DNA from: Vitis vinifera
Lineage: Eukaryota; Streptophyta; Magnoliopsida; Vitales; Vitaceae
Direction of reading: 5' to 3'
Length of the DNA: 64,000 nt
NCBI RefSeq assembly: GCF_030704535.1
Contig: NC_081817.1
Span: 23,437,001-23,501,000, forward strand
Part shown: positions 1-11,527 of the stretch, piece after piece
Position numbering within the stretch: position 1 is the stretch's first letter
Layout of the letters: the number at the start of each line of letters is the position of its first letter
The notes under the pieces: model-generated
What the model was told of the DNA's origin: nothing
Database searches by the model: none
What the model saw: only the letters and a program-made list of their open reading frames with translations
Made by a program: the position numbers and the translations under genes

Positions 1-430
1 GAGGAGCTAGCTGAGTTTCCTGTGAGGAAGTTGAGCGTGGAGAAGAAGGATTGGACATGGAAAAATAACAAGGAGTCAAGGCAGATCTGGGTGAAGAAAG
101 AAGAATAAGTTAACGGAGTGATTGGAATTTTTAAGAATGAGATAGGAATTGAACGAGTAGAAGAAACGAAAGGGATGTTTTTGAGACAGCTAGGGCTCTG
201 ATACCATATTGAATATTAGAGATAAATATTAAAGGCTCTTATTATTCATAACAAACTCAAGTAATATATATACAAAGAGATAGCAGTAGTGGCCTACAAA
301 TATGGAGATAAAACAGGACACTAACAGCCACATAATAATGCACAATATACACGATCTGCAATTAACTAAGTAAAGGAGCACCACTAAAGGAGAGTGGTGC
401 TAATATATAGCCTAAAATTACGTTCTATCA
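1..430 (-). mobile_element. Relic of an LTR retrotransposon (internal end, primer site, LTR)
   Basis: Positions 195-207 read GCTCTGATACCAT, the complement of a primer-binding site matching the 3' end of initiator tRNA-Met, so the element points to the minus strand. The intact Copia element at 16.9-21.7 kb has the same signal. Two bases later a TG at 210 opens what should be the LTR, which continues toward about 430. I could not place its outer end or a target duplication. Bases 1-194 would be the internal leader and no protein domain is recognisable there. The element is cut by the window edge. Confidence 0.5.
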
Positions 431-851
431 ATACCTTTGATTTGTATACTGATCTTTTGCCAAGCTCAATATATACTTAGGAGTAGTTAGAATGAGATTT
501 TTTTAATCACTTCTATAGTACTATTGCTAGTACGGTTGAACTCATCAATCCTCGCCAAGGGAAAGATGATTCTTCAATGAGGATATGTTAATTAAAAAAC
601 TCGATCATATGGAATTAGGATTTTTCAATGCTAATTACTAATCGTATAGTAAGCATGAGCTGGAGATCCCAGTCAACTGTTGGAACAAATTCACTTTATC
701 ATGCTCAAGATAATTAATGGATACCACGCCAATATCTTATTGATCATTGGGAAAACTTAAATATGTATGACTTTCTGGGACTTACAATAAAGAAGCCTAA
801 CAAAAATAATTTTGTTCTGCAACTTCATCAATCACTCTGAAAACATAAGAT
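431..851. other. Gene-free stretch downstream of TPS relic A
   Basis: AT-rich sequence between the LTR relic and the last exon of TPS pseudogene A. I see no open frame, RNA gene or repeat that I can name. Part of it is probably the old 3' UTR of locus A. Confidence 0.4.
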
Positions 852-1887
852 TTACGCAAGGGGAATGGGCTCAATCAGCATCGACAGTATGCCATCCTTA
901 GTTTCACGATCTTGAACAGCATACCGATCACCATACAAGTACGCACTTTGAGCCATCCTGCCAAGGTTCATCGCAACTCCAATAAAAGTTTGCGAGAAAG
1001 GAGAATCCACAAGCCGTTCTTTGTTCATCTTCTTCCATGACTCCCCGACCAAATATTTAATGTGCTGACGGGCCTCTTCTTCAGAAGCCCAGGTCTGATG
1101 CATGTGGCATTGAATTGACTTAGGAATGCACATCACCTCTTTTTAACTCATCCTGTAGAGGCAAATTAAGGAAATGAAGAGTAAATTGTCATTACAACAA
1201 TTTTTATTGGAATAAAGTAGAGGGGGAGAGGGTGGCTTGCTTACAGATGATGTTTGAAGATCATCTGAAAGGTGCAAAACCAATGCTGATCCACGGATCA
1301 CATCCGAGAACTTCGCAATGTATTCCATTGCCTCCTTTGTTATTCGATTTGCAGCAGAGAAATAAAGATGACCTAGTATAACAGGAACTGATAATGAAGT
1401 TGATCCATTTCAAATGCATTCTTCTAGGGTTGGTGTGTATCCACTGTGGTACCACCTTGCCTCCACTAAGAAACCTTTACATAAATCTGCCCACTGAAGA
1501 ATTTAGAATACATAAACTCATGAGTGAAGGACATATGAAGAACGCATGGAAATTTTTATTGCATTTGAACTAAGAAAGACGAGGAGTTTATGATTGAGAA
1601 AATACCATCTTTCTAAGATATGGAATGACATTGTAACCTCGTTCCTTAAGAACTTCATAAGCCGTTTCATTAATGGAGTTGACCAGAGCAAGGAAGCATT
1701 TCTTCATATATTCTGGAAGTTGATCCATTGCATTGATATCCCACCTGACCATGCAAACAAAATTAATATTTGAACGTAAAAATCACAGATAACTGAGAAA
1801 AATGTTAAAGTATATGTTTTAACCTGTCAACAGCATCTGTAAAGACTTCGAGTTCATCAAAGTACCATACAGATCATAAACTACTTT

Positions 1888-3374
1888 CAAGCGAGGAACA
1901 GCAAAATATTACAGATGCTGCATCCTGGGTTATGACCTTATCCCGTCGCTTAACAGTGATTACACTTCTCATTACTTTTATTGACATTGTTCGCATATTA
2001 TTGATATCATTTTTGGTTCTTACCAATGAATACATCGTTCTATTTACAAGGAGAGATATATGAAAGGCAGCTAGACAAACTAAAGAGAGATGTGAATATT
2101 ATGCTAGTTGGTAAAGAAGGAAAACCTTTACACCAATTTGAGCTAATCGGTCTCTTGCAAAGGCTAGGAGTGTCTTACCATTTTGAGTGGAAGAAGTATC
2201 TTGTTCAATATTACCTCAACCGGTAAAAGTGAGTTTTGATTCATTAATTTGAAAATATATAAGAAAGAAACCTTAACTTTTATAATCAATTTTATCTTCC
2301 TTTATTTAAAAATATATCCACTTTGATAATTATTTTCTAATGTTACCTTTTTATTTTATAATATTAAAAAAATTATCAAAATATTAATTTATCATTTTAA
2401 TTTGATAAAAATATCTTACAAATAAATATATTATAAATTTTTTATTTATATAATATAAAATACAAATCATTTTGAAAAAATTCTCTAACATCGTCAAGTG
2501 ATAAACAAAATGTTTCTAATTTTTTAATTAATAATAATTTTATATCCTATGTTATATGAATCCACTCATCTTCCCATTTTTTTCTTAATAAAATTGAATA
2601 AAAATTTTGTTAGTTGACATCAACAATAAAATAAGAAATTTTAAAAATTAAAAATATAATTAAAACCAGAAATCTTCTAATTTTAAAAGATAAAATATTG
2701 ACTTTCCAACTCTTTCTTAAATCAATAGTTTCTATTAATGTGATTTACTGAAGTGATATTTAATATTTTATTTTTATATTTTTATATTTAATATTGACTT
2801 TAAAGTTTTTTTTAGTTTTAATTAGAATTTTAATTTTTAAAATTTCTTATTTTATAGATCTCAAATTAGTTCTTACAATTTAAAAAAAAAAATTGTCAAT
2901 TAGTGTAATTAACCTAACAAGTAAAATGTCATTTTAAGAAATAATTATTTGATTTATGAAAAAGTACATGTATTTTAAAATATAATAATAAAATTGATTT
3001 ATAAAAGTTAAGGTTCATTTTTCTATATTTTTTCAAATTAATAAGTTAAAACAACTTTTCCTTTCTCTATTTCATTTTCAAGATGATGAGATACTCCTAC
3101 CCTTTGCAAGAGATCGATTAGCTCAAGTTGGTGTAAAGATTTTCCTTTTTCACCAACTAGCATAATATTCACATCTCTCTTTAGCTTGTCCATAGTCTTT
3201 TATATCTCTCCTTGTAAATAGAACAAAGTATTCATTAGTAAGAACCAAAAATGATATTAATAATATGCTAACAATGACAATAAAAGCAACGAGCTAGAAG
3301 TGTGATCATTTTTAAGTGGCAGGATAATAATGTCATAACCTCATATGCAACATTTATTTGCTATTCCCCGCTTG
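1888..3374. repeat. Inverted repeat (arms ~410 nt) carrying TPS intron 1/exon 2
   Basis: The plus strand from about 1888 to 2300 matches the reverse complement of about 2960-3374. Paired positions sum to about 5261-5284 along the arms: the ATG at 2026 pairs with the CAT ending at 3235, and CCTTAAC at 2271 pairs with GTTAAGG ending at 3013. The arms hold the end of intron 1 and the start of exon 2 of a TPS-b gene (GEIYERQLDKLKRDVNIML on the plus strand). The loop of about 650 nt is very AT-rich. The left edge of the repeat coincides with the point where exon 4 of locus A is cut, so the inverted copy is part of the rearrangement that destroyed the gene. Confidence 0.85.
2050..2225 (+). pseudogene. 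Inverted exon 2 fragment of a TPS-b gene
   Basis: This plus-strand copy reads GEIYERQLDKLKRDVNIML, then LHQFELIGLLQRLGVSYHF, which is the N-terminal helical domain seen in exon 2 of loci B, C and F. A splice-acceptor-like ACAAG precedes it. After HFE the frame departs from the family and stops at 2224-2226. It is the left arm of the inverted repeat, opposite in direction to the rest of locus A. It lacks a promoter and downstream exons, so it is a fragment and not a gene. Confidence 0.85.
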
Positions 3375-3423
3375 ATAGTTCAAGTTCATCCATGCAGAGT
3401 TCATTTAATCATGATTCTATGAA

Positions 3424-3611
3424 GCGTTTTTAGTTTAAAAAGTATTTTTGAAGAAAATTAAATATTTGATAAATTTTAGAAAATATTTTCAAAAATCTAA
3501 GAACTCACTTAAAGTGTTTTTGAAGAAACACTTGATATGTGATTATCTTAAAACGCTTTCAACAAAACACTTTTACTAAAACATTTTAAATAGAAATTGT
3601 CAAATGCACTC
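3424..3611. repeat. AT-rich MITE-like insert in intron 1 of locus A
   Basis: This stretch has repeated AAGTATTTTTGAAGAAA and AAGTGTTTTTGAAGAAAC blocks and ends in GTCAAATGCACTCTTA. That type of sequence (TTTGAC/GTCAAA near the ends, no coding capacity) is typical of plant miniature inverted-repeat elements. I could not fix the termini or a target duplication. Confidence 0.35.
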
Positions 3612-3797
3612 TTAGTCACAGCCATGCATGCACTTGATTCTTAGAGGAGAAATGCCGCTGTTGAAGAATAGCCTGCTACCAGAGAAAGTTAGACTCAGGA
3701 TTGCAGCAAGCATGTGAAGAGCCATTGATGATGAAGTTTGTAAGAACACTGTTAAAAATTTCTGAATGATGCTTTAAGTGGATATCAACTTCACACC

Positions 3798-3805
3798 TAT
3801 ATATA
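3798..3805 (-). promoter_or_regulatory. TATA box of TPS pseudogene A
   Basis: TATATATA lies 73 bp upstream of the exon 1 ATG (3723-3725). It corresponds to the TATA boxes 80 bp upstream of the ATG in locus C and 43 bp upstream in loci B and F. Position and context support a former core promoter. Confidence 0.6.
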
Positions 3806-3869
3806 GCATTCCAACCCTCAGAAGAACAAGTTAAAATATAGGGGGTTATTGGCATTTTGCTAACCAAGA

Positions 3870-5169
3870 CTCAAGCTCCTTTTGTATTGCTTTGGCTGAA
3901 CTGTCTCAATCACAGACTAAATGGGATTTATACACCCTTCTTAAAGTTCTCTTTATGAAATTGGACTCTATTCCAAACCTGTCATAAGGCACATCTAGAT
4001 TTGAGAGGATATGGAAATTGTGTTTCGGTAAAATGTGCTGCACACACCCTATTTGAGGGAGGAGAGATGTATGTGTCAATTTCTTTAGTCTGATAAACAA
4101 GTTAAGTTTATAGAATGACAGACTGATTCTTTGAATCCCTTTCTTTCTTAAGACTTCCTCAACCCCATTCCTACACAAAAACAAAGAAATAACATAGAAG
4201 GAGTTAAAATCCAATTCATCCCAAGTGGCTCATGCGTTGTCTTTATTAGGCTGGCCCTTGTCTCTTTGTTTCTCCTCTTTTCTGACAATAAGCAATATTG
4301 ATCAATTCAGTGAACATAAATAGAATTAATTTACTACCCATTAGTCCACAATCAAAAGTGAAATTCAACACCACCAAGGCACAAAATCCAAGTTGCAAGA
4401 TAATTACACATGCTGTATTTTTTATTTTCTTCATATCTCTTCTATTTTCTTCCAATCAAATTCTTTCTAGTGTCTATTTGAAGCAAGAAATAATATAAAA
4501 CTCTAATAATAGTTTCCTTAAAGAAGGTTTGAGTTCCATAGAACAACCTAATAATTTCTTTAAAGCGAGTTTGAATTCCATTAGGTCATGGTCCCCAACA
4601 TGTAGATACATTATTAGTCTTAGAAAACCCTAATAATTTCTATATTTGATTGTCGAAAAAAAGTATTAAGAAAAGAAAAAAAATATCGAGGACAATAATT
4701 TTTTTAAGTTTGATTATACTATAAAAAATATTTAAAAAATCAAATATAATTAAAGTCAATATATATATATATATAAATTATTTAATCTTTATAATAAAAA
4801 TGAACTGAAAGTAATATATAAAAATAATTTATTGATTTTAAATTTATTTTTTATTTTCCTTCGCTCTCTCTTTTCCTCTACTTTTTTTCTCTATTTTCTT
4901 TTCTTTGCACTCTCCAAAATTTCAGAACCAAACATAACCATCATGTTTCATACTAGCCAATCCAATTCTTCGAGGCACCGGAGCATACACATTGGAACAT
5001 GGTTTTTCAAAGCATGAGCATTTGAGTCAGGACTGGATTCAAGACAACGAAGCTGGGGGTGTTCAAGCTGGGGCTGGAATTGCGTTTTGTCTTATTCAAA
5101 TTCATTCAAAGAAAGAAGACCAACCAAAAAAGACAAAGAAAGAAAGAAGTTAACAAAAGAAAAAGCTAA
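3870..5169. other. Gene-free stretch between TPS relic A and tRNA-Tyr
   Basis: Short open frames on both strands (up to 102 codons at 3906-4214, minus) show no domain, no splice context and no relation to neighbouring genes. The 4640-4860 part is low-complexity A/T with a short TA run near 4760. I see no gene here. Confidence 0.5.
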
Positions 5170-5262
5170 TCCGACCTGCCGGATTCGAACCAGCGACCTA
5201 AGGATTACCGTTGGATCTACACCCACTACAGTCCTCCGCTCTACCAACTGAGCTAAGGTCGG
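5170..5262 (-). tRNA. tRNA-Tyr (GUA) with a 20-nt intron
   Basis: Read on the minus strand, the acceptor stem CCGACCT (5262-5256) pairs with AGGTCGG next to the discriminator A at 5170. The D arm TAGCTCAGTTGGTAGAGC (A box) and T arm GGTTCGAATCC (B box) are canonical. The anticodon GTA is at 5229-5227, followed by G37 and then a 20-nt intron at 5225-5206. Mature length is 73 nt (93 nt gene). Plant nuclear tRNA-Tyr genes normally carry an intron at this site. A T-rich run just downstream (minus-strand CTTTTTC) can serve as the RNA polymerase III terminator. It lies outside the duplicated block and is single in the window. Confidence 0.97.
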
Positions 5263-5995
5263 ATTTTGTTAATCTGCTATCTGAGGCATTGTAACACTTA
5301 AAAATTGTGGACTAAAGACTATATGCCCTTTTCACCTTTGGATTTGTTTGAGAATCGATAAATCCTTATATCTATAGTTTAATAAAAAAATAAATACAAA
5401 AATTCCAAAATCAAAATGGGAATTCTACCACATGCAACCAAACCTTTTTGTCTTGAAATTTATTTGAATCCCAGCAAAATTAAATTTAGATTTCTATGGA
5501 TTCGTGGTTCAAAAAATGAAAACAATGATACTAAAACCATAAAATTTGGGTTATATTTATATTTAGTACAAATTTTTAAAATTCAATCTTTTATTGCACA
5601 ACAAAACTGAAATATATTCGATTCTAATGAATTTTTGTAATTAAAACCTCATAACATAATTTAAACTCTTCTAAATATCCATTAGAATCAACAATTCTAA
5701 TTCATTTTAAAAAGCAAAAAATTAGAATTTAATACTACTTTTCCAATTTAAAATAAAATATTCATAAGTTAATATCAATAATAAAACACATGTTTAATTC
5801 ACAAATCCATAAATCTGAATATACATTAAATAGAAACAAATGTTAACTTAATTTTCTAATATTTTCATAGCAATCAAATGTAATTGGAAAGTCTAATCAT
5901 TACCTAATTGCCAATTTTCTAATTAATATTTTGAAGCATCTAGAAATATGTGTTTACTATTTTTTTTTTCTTTTCAAATGATTAGTTTTCAAATT

Positions 5996-6026
<31 letters not shown>

Positions 6027-7552
6027 TGACAATTAATTTTATTTGTATTTTTAGCATGAAAAAAAATATCATTCCACATTAAAAAATGAATAAAAACAAA
6101 CAATTTAACGTTTAATAATATTTGATCATTAATAATTAAAAAAAAACTAATGGTTTAAATACTTAATGATATTCAAATTTTTTTAGATTTAAGTGAAATT
6201 CAAGTGTATTCATATTTTAAATAAAAAATAAACACTACCCATGTTCTATGAGAGGTGAATACAGTTTCATTTAAGTGAGATTTTAATCCATTCAGACATT
6301 ATAAAATAAGTTGATTGATTTTAATTAAATTGAAAATCGATTAAATCAAGGTTATGACTTAGTTAGCACAAGTGTTAAATTTGGTTATTACTTTAATTAA
6401 GTCTTAAAAATTAGATACTATCATATATTTAGGTGAGGTCAATGCAATAGGACGAAGAGTTTAGCACTTAATTTGCATTAAGTGTCGAAACTATAACATA
6501 TCATAGTTTTAATTTCGAGGAGTTGGGTTTGTTTTTAGGCTTTAGGCTTTAATTGGATTCTCCATTTGAGTTTAGGCCTGATTTTGGGTTGATGTGCTTT
6601 ACTCTTTGTGTTGTAATTTTCTTCCTTTGGGCTTGGGCCTTTAGACCATAGCATTTGAGCTTCTATTATTCATATTGGGCTTGGACATTAGATATTCAAT
6701 TGGGCCTTTATCTATTCAATTTTTGGGCCTAGTTTTTTTTCTCTTGGGTCTAGACTCTTTTGATAAATTGTAAAACTTTTTAAAATTAAAATAAAGTTAA
6801 AATTATTTTGTAATATAACTTTTCTAAAATTGATACACGATCAAGGACAACCAAATTTTAGAAGACTTCTTGTGGGGAGTTTAGATTGTGTCTCTCAAAC
6901 AACTATTTAAAGACTACTATCTTCTTTAAATTAAAAAATATTGAGGGCAAATTGAAACAAAAGATGCCCACGAGAAAGGAAAATAAAATATTGGAAGTAG
7001 AAAATGTCATTTTTGATATACAATTCTCTTGATGTTAAATCAGACCATGTTTGGGAATGATAGAAAGGAAATATTTTCCAATGGGAAAATTTTTATTAGA
7101 ATATTACTTTGAAAAAAAATTACCAAAGAAAATTAAAGATTTAGAAGACTAATTTCGAGTCCCACCTTATACACATGACAACGCATAAACATGTTTCATC
7201 TTAAGGGGGGAAATGTGTGAACAAAAAAATTGATGGACTATATTCCTACTAAATTAATCATCAAAATTATGAATGCTCAATTCAAAAAATTTGAATTCCA
7301 TAGGTGATATGGATCAAATTTAGGAATATGAAATTCAATTCGCAATGTTCCATCTATGAATAAAAGTGATTATTTTCAATTCAAATACGATTTGAAAGTT
7401 AAAGCATGAAAATATATCAAGGGCTAGCACATGCTCTTCACCACATTGAAAGGTCAACTAAATCATTATGGGGATGTAAAAGATTGAAACATGCACAAGA
7501 CGTCTCTTAATTTTGTAAAAGCAAAGAAAAAATCATACACATGCTTCCTACT
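5263..7552. other. AT-rich intergenic part of copy 1
   Basis: No credible coding region. It holds a short AT microsatellite (about 6003-6027) and a T/G-rich passage with recurrent TTGGGC and TTTAGGC words at 6530-6760 that is conserved in the second copy near 38.9-39.1 kb. The second copy has an extra ~650 bp here, including a long AT microsatellite. Confidence 0.5.
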
Positions 7553-8415
7553 AAGAATGAAAATATCGATAATCATGAATATATCAGTACTTGGATTTTA
7601 CGAATATATTAGAGATATATCAACGGATATTTTGATACAAAATATCGATAGACCAAAATTCATCGAAACTTATGAAAATGTAAGAAAAAAATTTCAAAAA
7701 TGAAATTAGAAGTATAATAGATATTTTAAAGTTGTTTTATTGAAGAAATTAATATATGTATGATATGATTTGTGATATTAAATTTAATTATATAGTGTCG
7801 ACTAATAAGAAATATGAATTTTGTAAACGTGTACTCATTATAAAATTAAATTATTACAAATATACTAATTATGTCATTTAAATATATTACTATGTTAAGT
7901 TAATTTACTTATCTCTATTGAAAATATATTAATTAATTGTAAAAATGTACTAATTTAAATTCAATGTTATACTAATTTAAAAATGTACTAAGTTAATTTA
8001 TTCTCAATATACTATTATTACACTTGAATATCAAAATAAAATAAAATTATTAATTTAAAACTAAATTGTTGCAAATGTACTAATTATGTTATTTAAAAAT
8101 ATTGATAATTTTATTTATGATTTTATATTTGTTTTATGTTTAATTAGTATACAAAATAAATTATAAAATAATTAAAATTAAATTATTTATAATAATTTAA
8201 TTTTTTTTACTGATTTTTCACCGATATATCTAATATATCTTCGAAATTTCAGCGATTTTTTTCCCATTTATGGCCGATATTTTGTTTGTATCACCTATAT
8301 ATCCGTGATTACCGATATATTGTCGATATATCGCCCATATTTACTGATATTTACCAATATTTCCATTAGACGATATATCGACAATATATCTCGATATTTT
8401 CGTAATATCGTCCTT
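7553..8415. mobile_element. Non-autonomous repeat with CGATATAT-rich ends, present only in copy 1
   Basis: The flanks (…CATACACATGCTTCCTACTAA and CCATCTTCAAAGATCAACAA…) adjoin in the second copy near 40.54 kb, where this ~860 bp is missing. The ends look inverted: GAAAATATCGATAATCATG at the left and GAAAATATCGAGATATATTG on the minus strand at the right. No transposase is encoded. A second member seems to lie around 27.78-27.91/30.62-30.95 kb, split by a solo LTR. Class is uncertain; I infer a TIR-type DNA element. Confidence 0.6.
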
Positions 8416-8863
8416 GCTCCCTACCATCTTCAAAGATCAACAAAGTCACTTGGGAATAAGTCATGTTAGACCCTCTATTAAACTTCCATAAAAAAATATA
8501 AATAAAAAATATAAAAAATCTTATATCATTATCCTTTGGATCATGATCTCAACAATCAAATTAAAGGAAAATATTATTTTGTAAAGAATATTATCACAAA
8601 ATATTGTACCTCCCATTATTTTAATACAAACAATTGTCTTGATATATTTTTCTTGTTAGTTATGATGTTAAATATAATATTATTTATTCAATGACCTAAT
8701 TAAATCTTTCAATTATAAATACTCAGTCATTTAAATTCATTTATTATAACCTTCATAAATCATAGAGTGCAATATTTCAATAGGATATTTGAAAATAATA
8801 GTATGACTAAATGAGACATCATCTTTAAATAAACTCCGATAATAACTCCTAATTTTGTGATAT

Positions 8864-9981
8864 AGTACATCTAGGGATAATAACAAGGCAGGTTTGGGAC
8901 GGGCTCCCCCTATCCCATTCTCGTCCCAAAATATATAATTATTTTCCATCCTTGTCCCAAACCAGGGGTGGGGTGGGGTTTGTGGTCCTGTTCTTGTTTT
9001 CAAATAACCATTAAAATCTCATCCATGGCCCATCCCTACCTGTGTATGTCTTTTCCCACACTTTCTCGGAAATCAAACATAACATAGAGAAAAAAAAAAT
9101 GATTACGGATTATGGAGTTGTTAAATTCTAAATAGCACATAAACGAAATCTATGTGAAATGTAAAATTTGAAAATAAATACGAAAGTAAAAATTATCATA
9201 AAAATGATTATGAATTTCAAACTAGGGTTAAAGCAAAGAATTTTTTTTTTTTACAATTAATGAGTTAATAAAAGGTAGATAAAAAACATAAAATCATTCA
9301 TTGTTTTCATGCATGTGAAGCCACTAAATCAAATCGGTTTGGCTTTGACAATAACAAATTACATGGAGATTTCAGGTAAGAACAAGAAAGAGGAATTCGA
9401 GCTAATAAAACCTAGAAATTTAGGGTTTTTTTTTTAACTTGAAAACAAGAAATCCAAACAAAACCAAAGCTTTTAGACCTCAGATTTTGGTACTTTAGGT
9501 GAGCTTTGACTTCATTTTTTTCATATTTCAAGAAGGCAGAAAATGAAGCTAGAGGGGTTGTCTTCTCCACAAGTTGTGAGCCCTATCTCCTTTCTCTCCT
9601 AACGACTCAAAATTTGAGATAGAAATTTTTTGAGTTGGGAAAATCAATCCGAGAGCTAGGCATTTGAGAACAGTAAGAAGGGGAGATTTTTGTGTTGAAG
9701 GGGAGTAATTGTAAGGAAGAGATAGGAAACAGATATTAATTTATAGGTGGAGTTTTTTGGTATTTTGTAAGATATAAAGGGTAAACTTGTAATTTTATAT
9801 CCGGGGTGGGGCAAGGCGGGGCAGATTATTACAAAACCCGCCTCGAACTTGATTCGGGTTTTAAAAATTAAGCCCAAACTCGTCCCATCCCCGATTACTG
9901 TGCTCTTATACCTGTCCTAACAAGGGCGGACCGGGCCAGGTGACCCAACAAACCCGCGAAATTGCCATCCCTAAGTACATC
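8864..9981. mobile_element. hAT-like non-autonomous DNA transposon with 8-bp target duplication
   Basis: The element proper is 8872-9973 (1102 bp), flanked by the direct 8-bp repeat AGTACATC at 8864-8871 and 9974-9981. The ends are inverted: TAGGGATAATAAC at the left and TAGGGATGGCAAT on the minus strand at the right. An 8-bp duplication with TAGGGATGGCAA-type ends fits the hAT superfamily. It is much more GC-rich than its surroundings at both ends and contains no transposase frame. The second copy of the duplication has the uninterrupted target near 41.03 kb, so insertion postdates the duplication. Confidence 0.82.
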
Positions 9982-11470
9982 ACATTTCAAAAGGCAATAA
10001 TCACAAAATTGATAAAATCATAGGTTAAGTTAGTTCCATGATCTTGACCAATTCTTATAACACAAGCAACATGCAATCTAATTTGTTACATAGTAAAACA
10101 TGTGTGAATTCTCATTTTTATCCTTTTTACATAATTGATCTACTATCCTAAAATAAAGAGCTTGAATTCTACTAGCAAACTTTGAGATATTTTTGAGTAA
10201 TTTAGATCATTAAAATATTTGGGATGTATTTGGTTTTTTGCATTGAACAAATAAAATACAATAAGTAAATAAATAAAAAAGGAAAAAAAAATGAATGAAT
10301 TCATTTGAATTGGTTATAAGAACAAAGAATAAGAATTATTTTTTGAATAGAACATGGGTGATTTGGACATATAAGTTAAAATAATTATCAAAATATAAAA
10401 TAATTTTATTAAGAAATAATTCTTTTTGAACACTTTTACTTCTTTATTTTGTTTGTCTTTAAAAATATAATCTTTCCACTTATTTTATTTATTTCACACA
10501 ATAACACATTCATCCGTTCATTTATTTTTTCCCTTGTCCATAACTATTTTATCTCTCAAATAACCCATTCTCGTTCTAATTAAGGTTAATTTAAGAAAAA
10601 CCAGCAACAAAAAAACCCAACCAAAAATCTCAAAAAAAGAAAAAAAAAAAACTTAAAAATCCCACAAAAAAAAGAAAAAAGAAAAAAAGAGAGCAAAAGA
10701 TCACTACAAAAGCCTTAACAAAAAGTAAAGCAAAAATTTGAAAGATCTTGATAAAAAAAAAAAAAAAAAAAAGAGAAAACTGTGATTGATTTTTATCTAT
10801 ATATAAGATTGAACTTCATTGAAAAATTCACTAGAAGAAGGGAGAGGGCATGGAGAGAACTGAGTACAGAAAATGAGAGAGACGAGATATTTATAAGTAA
10901 TTTGAGTCATGAATGGTATTATATGTGTTCTAAAATATTATACATATTTATAATTTTTGAGGTCAAAATGATAATAATAATAATAATAATTGTTTCAATA
11001 AAATATGCTCAAAATATTTGGTTCTATTTATTAAATAAAGAAATGATAATAAATGAAAGAAAAATTAATAAGAGGATGTTTAATAAATGATGATTAAATG
11101 TTCTAATACCAACTTAAATAACTGAATTTATTTAATAAAAGATATTTAATTAATCATTTAAAACTAAACACTAACACCAGAAGTAGGTGATTTTTTTTTT
11201 TAAATCTAATAATTTTTTATTTTACATTTATATTTTTAAAAATAAATATTTTATTGTTTAAGCCATTTTTTTTTTTTTTACGAAATTTATGTTTTTTTTT
11301 AAAATCAAAAATTGGTTCTCTGACTTCATGATGAGGAGATATAAAAAATACTCTATGCTCATTGCTAAAATTTTGACAAATTCTTATAACTCAACTAACA
11401 TGTAAGTAACCATCTCCAAACTATCCAATTACATAAATATATAAGCAAATATACAAAATGGCAAAAGGTT
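9982..11470. other. AT-rich spacer of copy 1
   Basis: Matches about 41040-42380 in copy 2. It contains A-rich runs (10620-10780), an ATA microsatellite (about 10969-10990) and MITE-like sequence ending TAAACACTAACACC near 11176. The 102-codon frame at 10782-11090 is low complexity and unsupported. Confidence 0.5.
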
Positions 11471-11527
11471 TCAATTTTTAGTTTTAGATTCTTATAGCTA
11501 GTATAAGATAAACTAGTGCTAATCTTT

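Larger units (their letters stand above)
852..3725 (-). pseudogene. Locus A: TPS-b terpene synthase pseudogene, rearranged and disrupted
   Basis: Recognisable exons on the minus strand are exon 1 (about 3612-3725, MALHMLAAIL...), exon 2 (about 3058-3211), the 3' part of exon 4 (1824-1887, ending DELEVFTDAVDR), exon 5 (1606-1744, 139 nt), exon 6 (1245-1493, 249 nt) and exon 7 (852-1152). Exon 3 and the DDXXD half of exon 4 are missing. In their place lies an inverted copy of intron 1 and exon 2. Disabling changes are a stop after about 38 codons of exon 1, TAA early in exon 2 (GEI*), a 1-nt loss in exon 4, TGA in exon 6 and a 4-nt insertion in exon 7 (301 nt against 297 in locus C). The NSE-type motif reads DDLQTSS. 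The family makes monoterpenes from geranyl diphosphate in plastids, but this copy cannot encode an enzyme. Confidence 0.9.

Noticed and set aside
3906..4214. 102-codon frame on the minus strand
   Set aside because: No recognisable domain, no splice or promoter context and no homolog elsewhere in the window; chance frame in AT-rich DNA.
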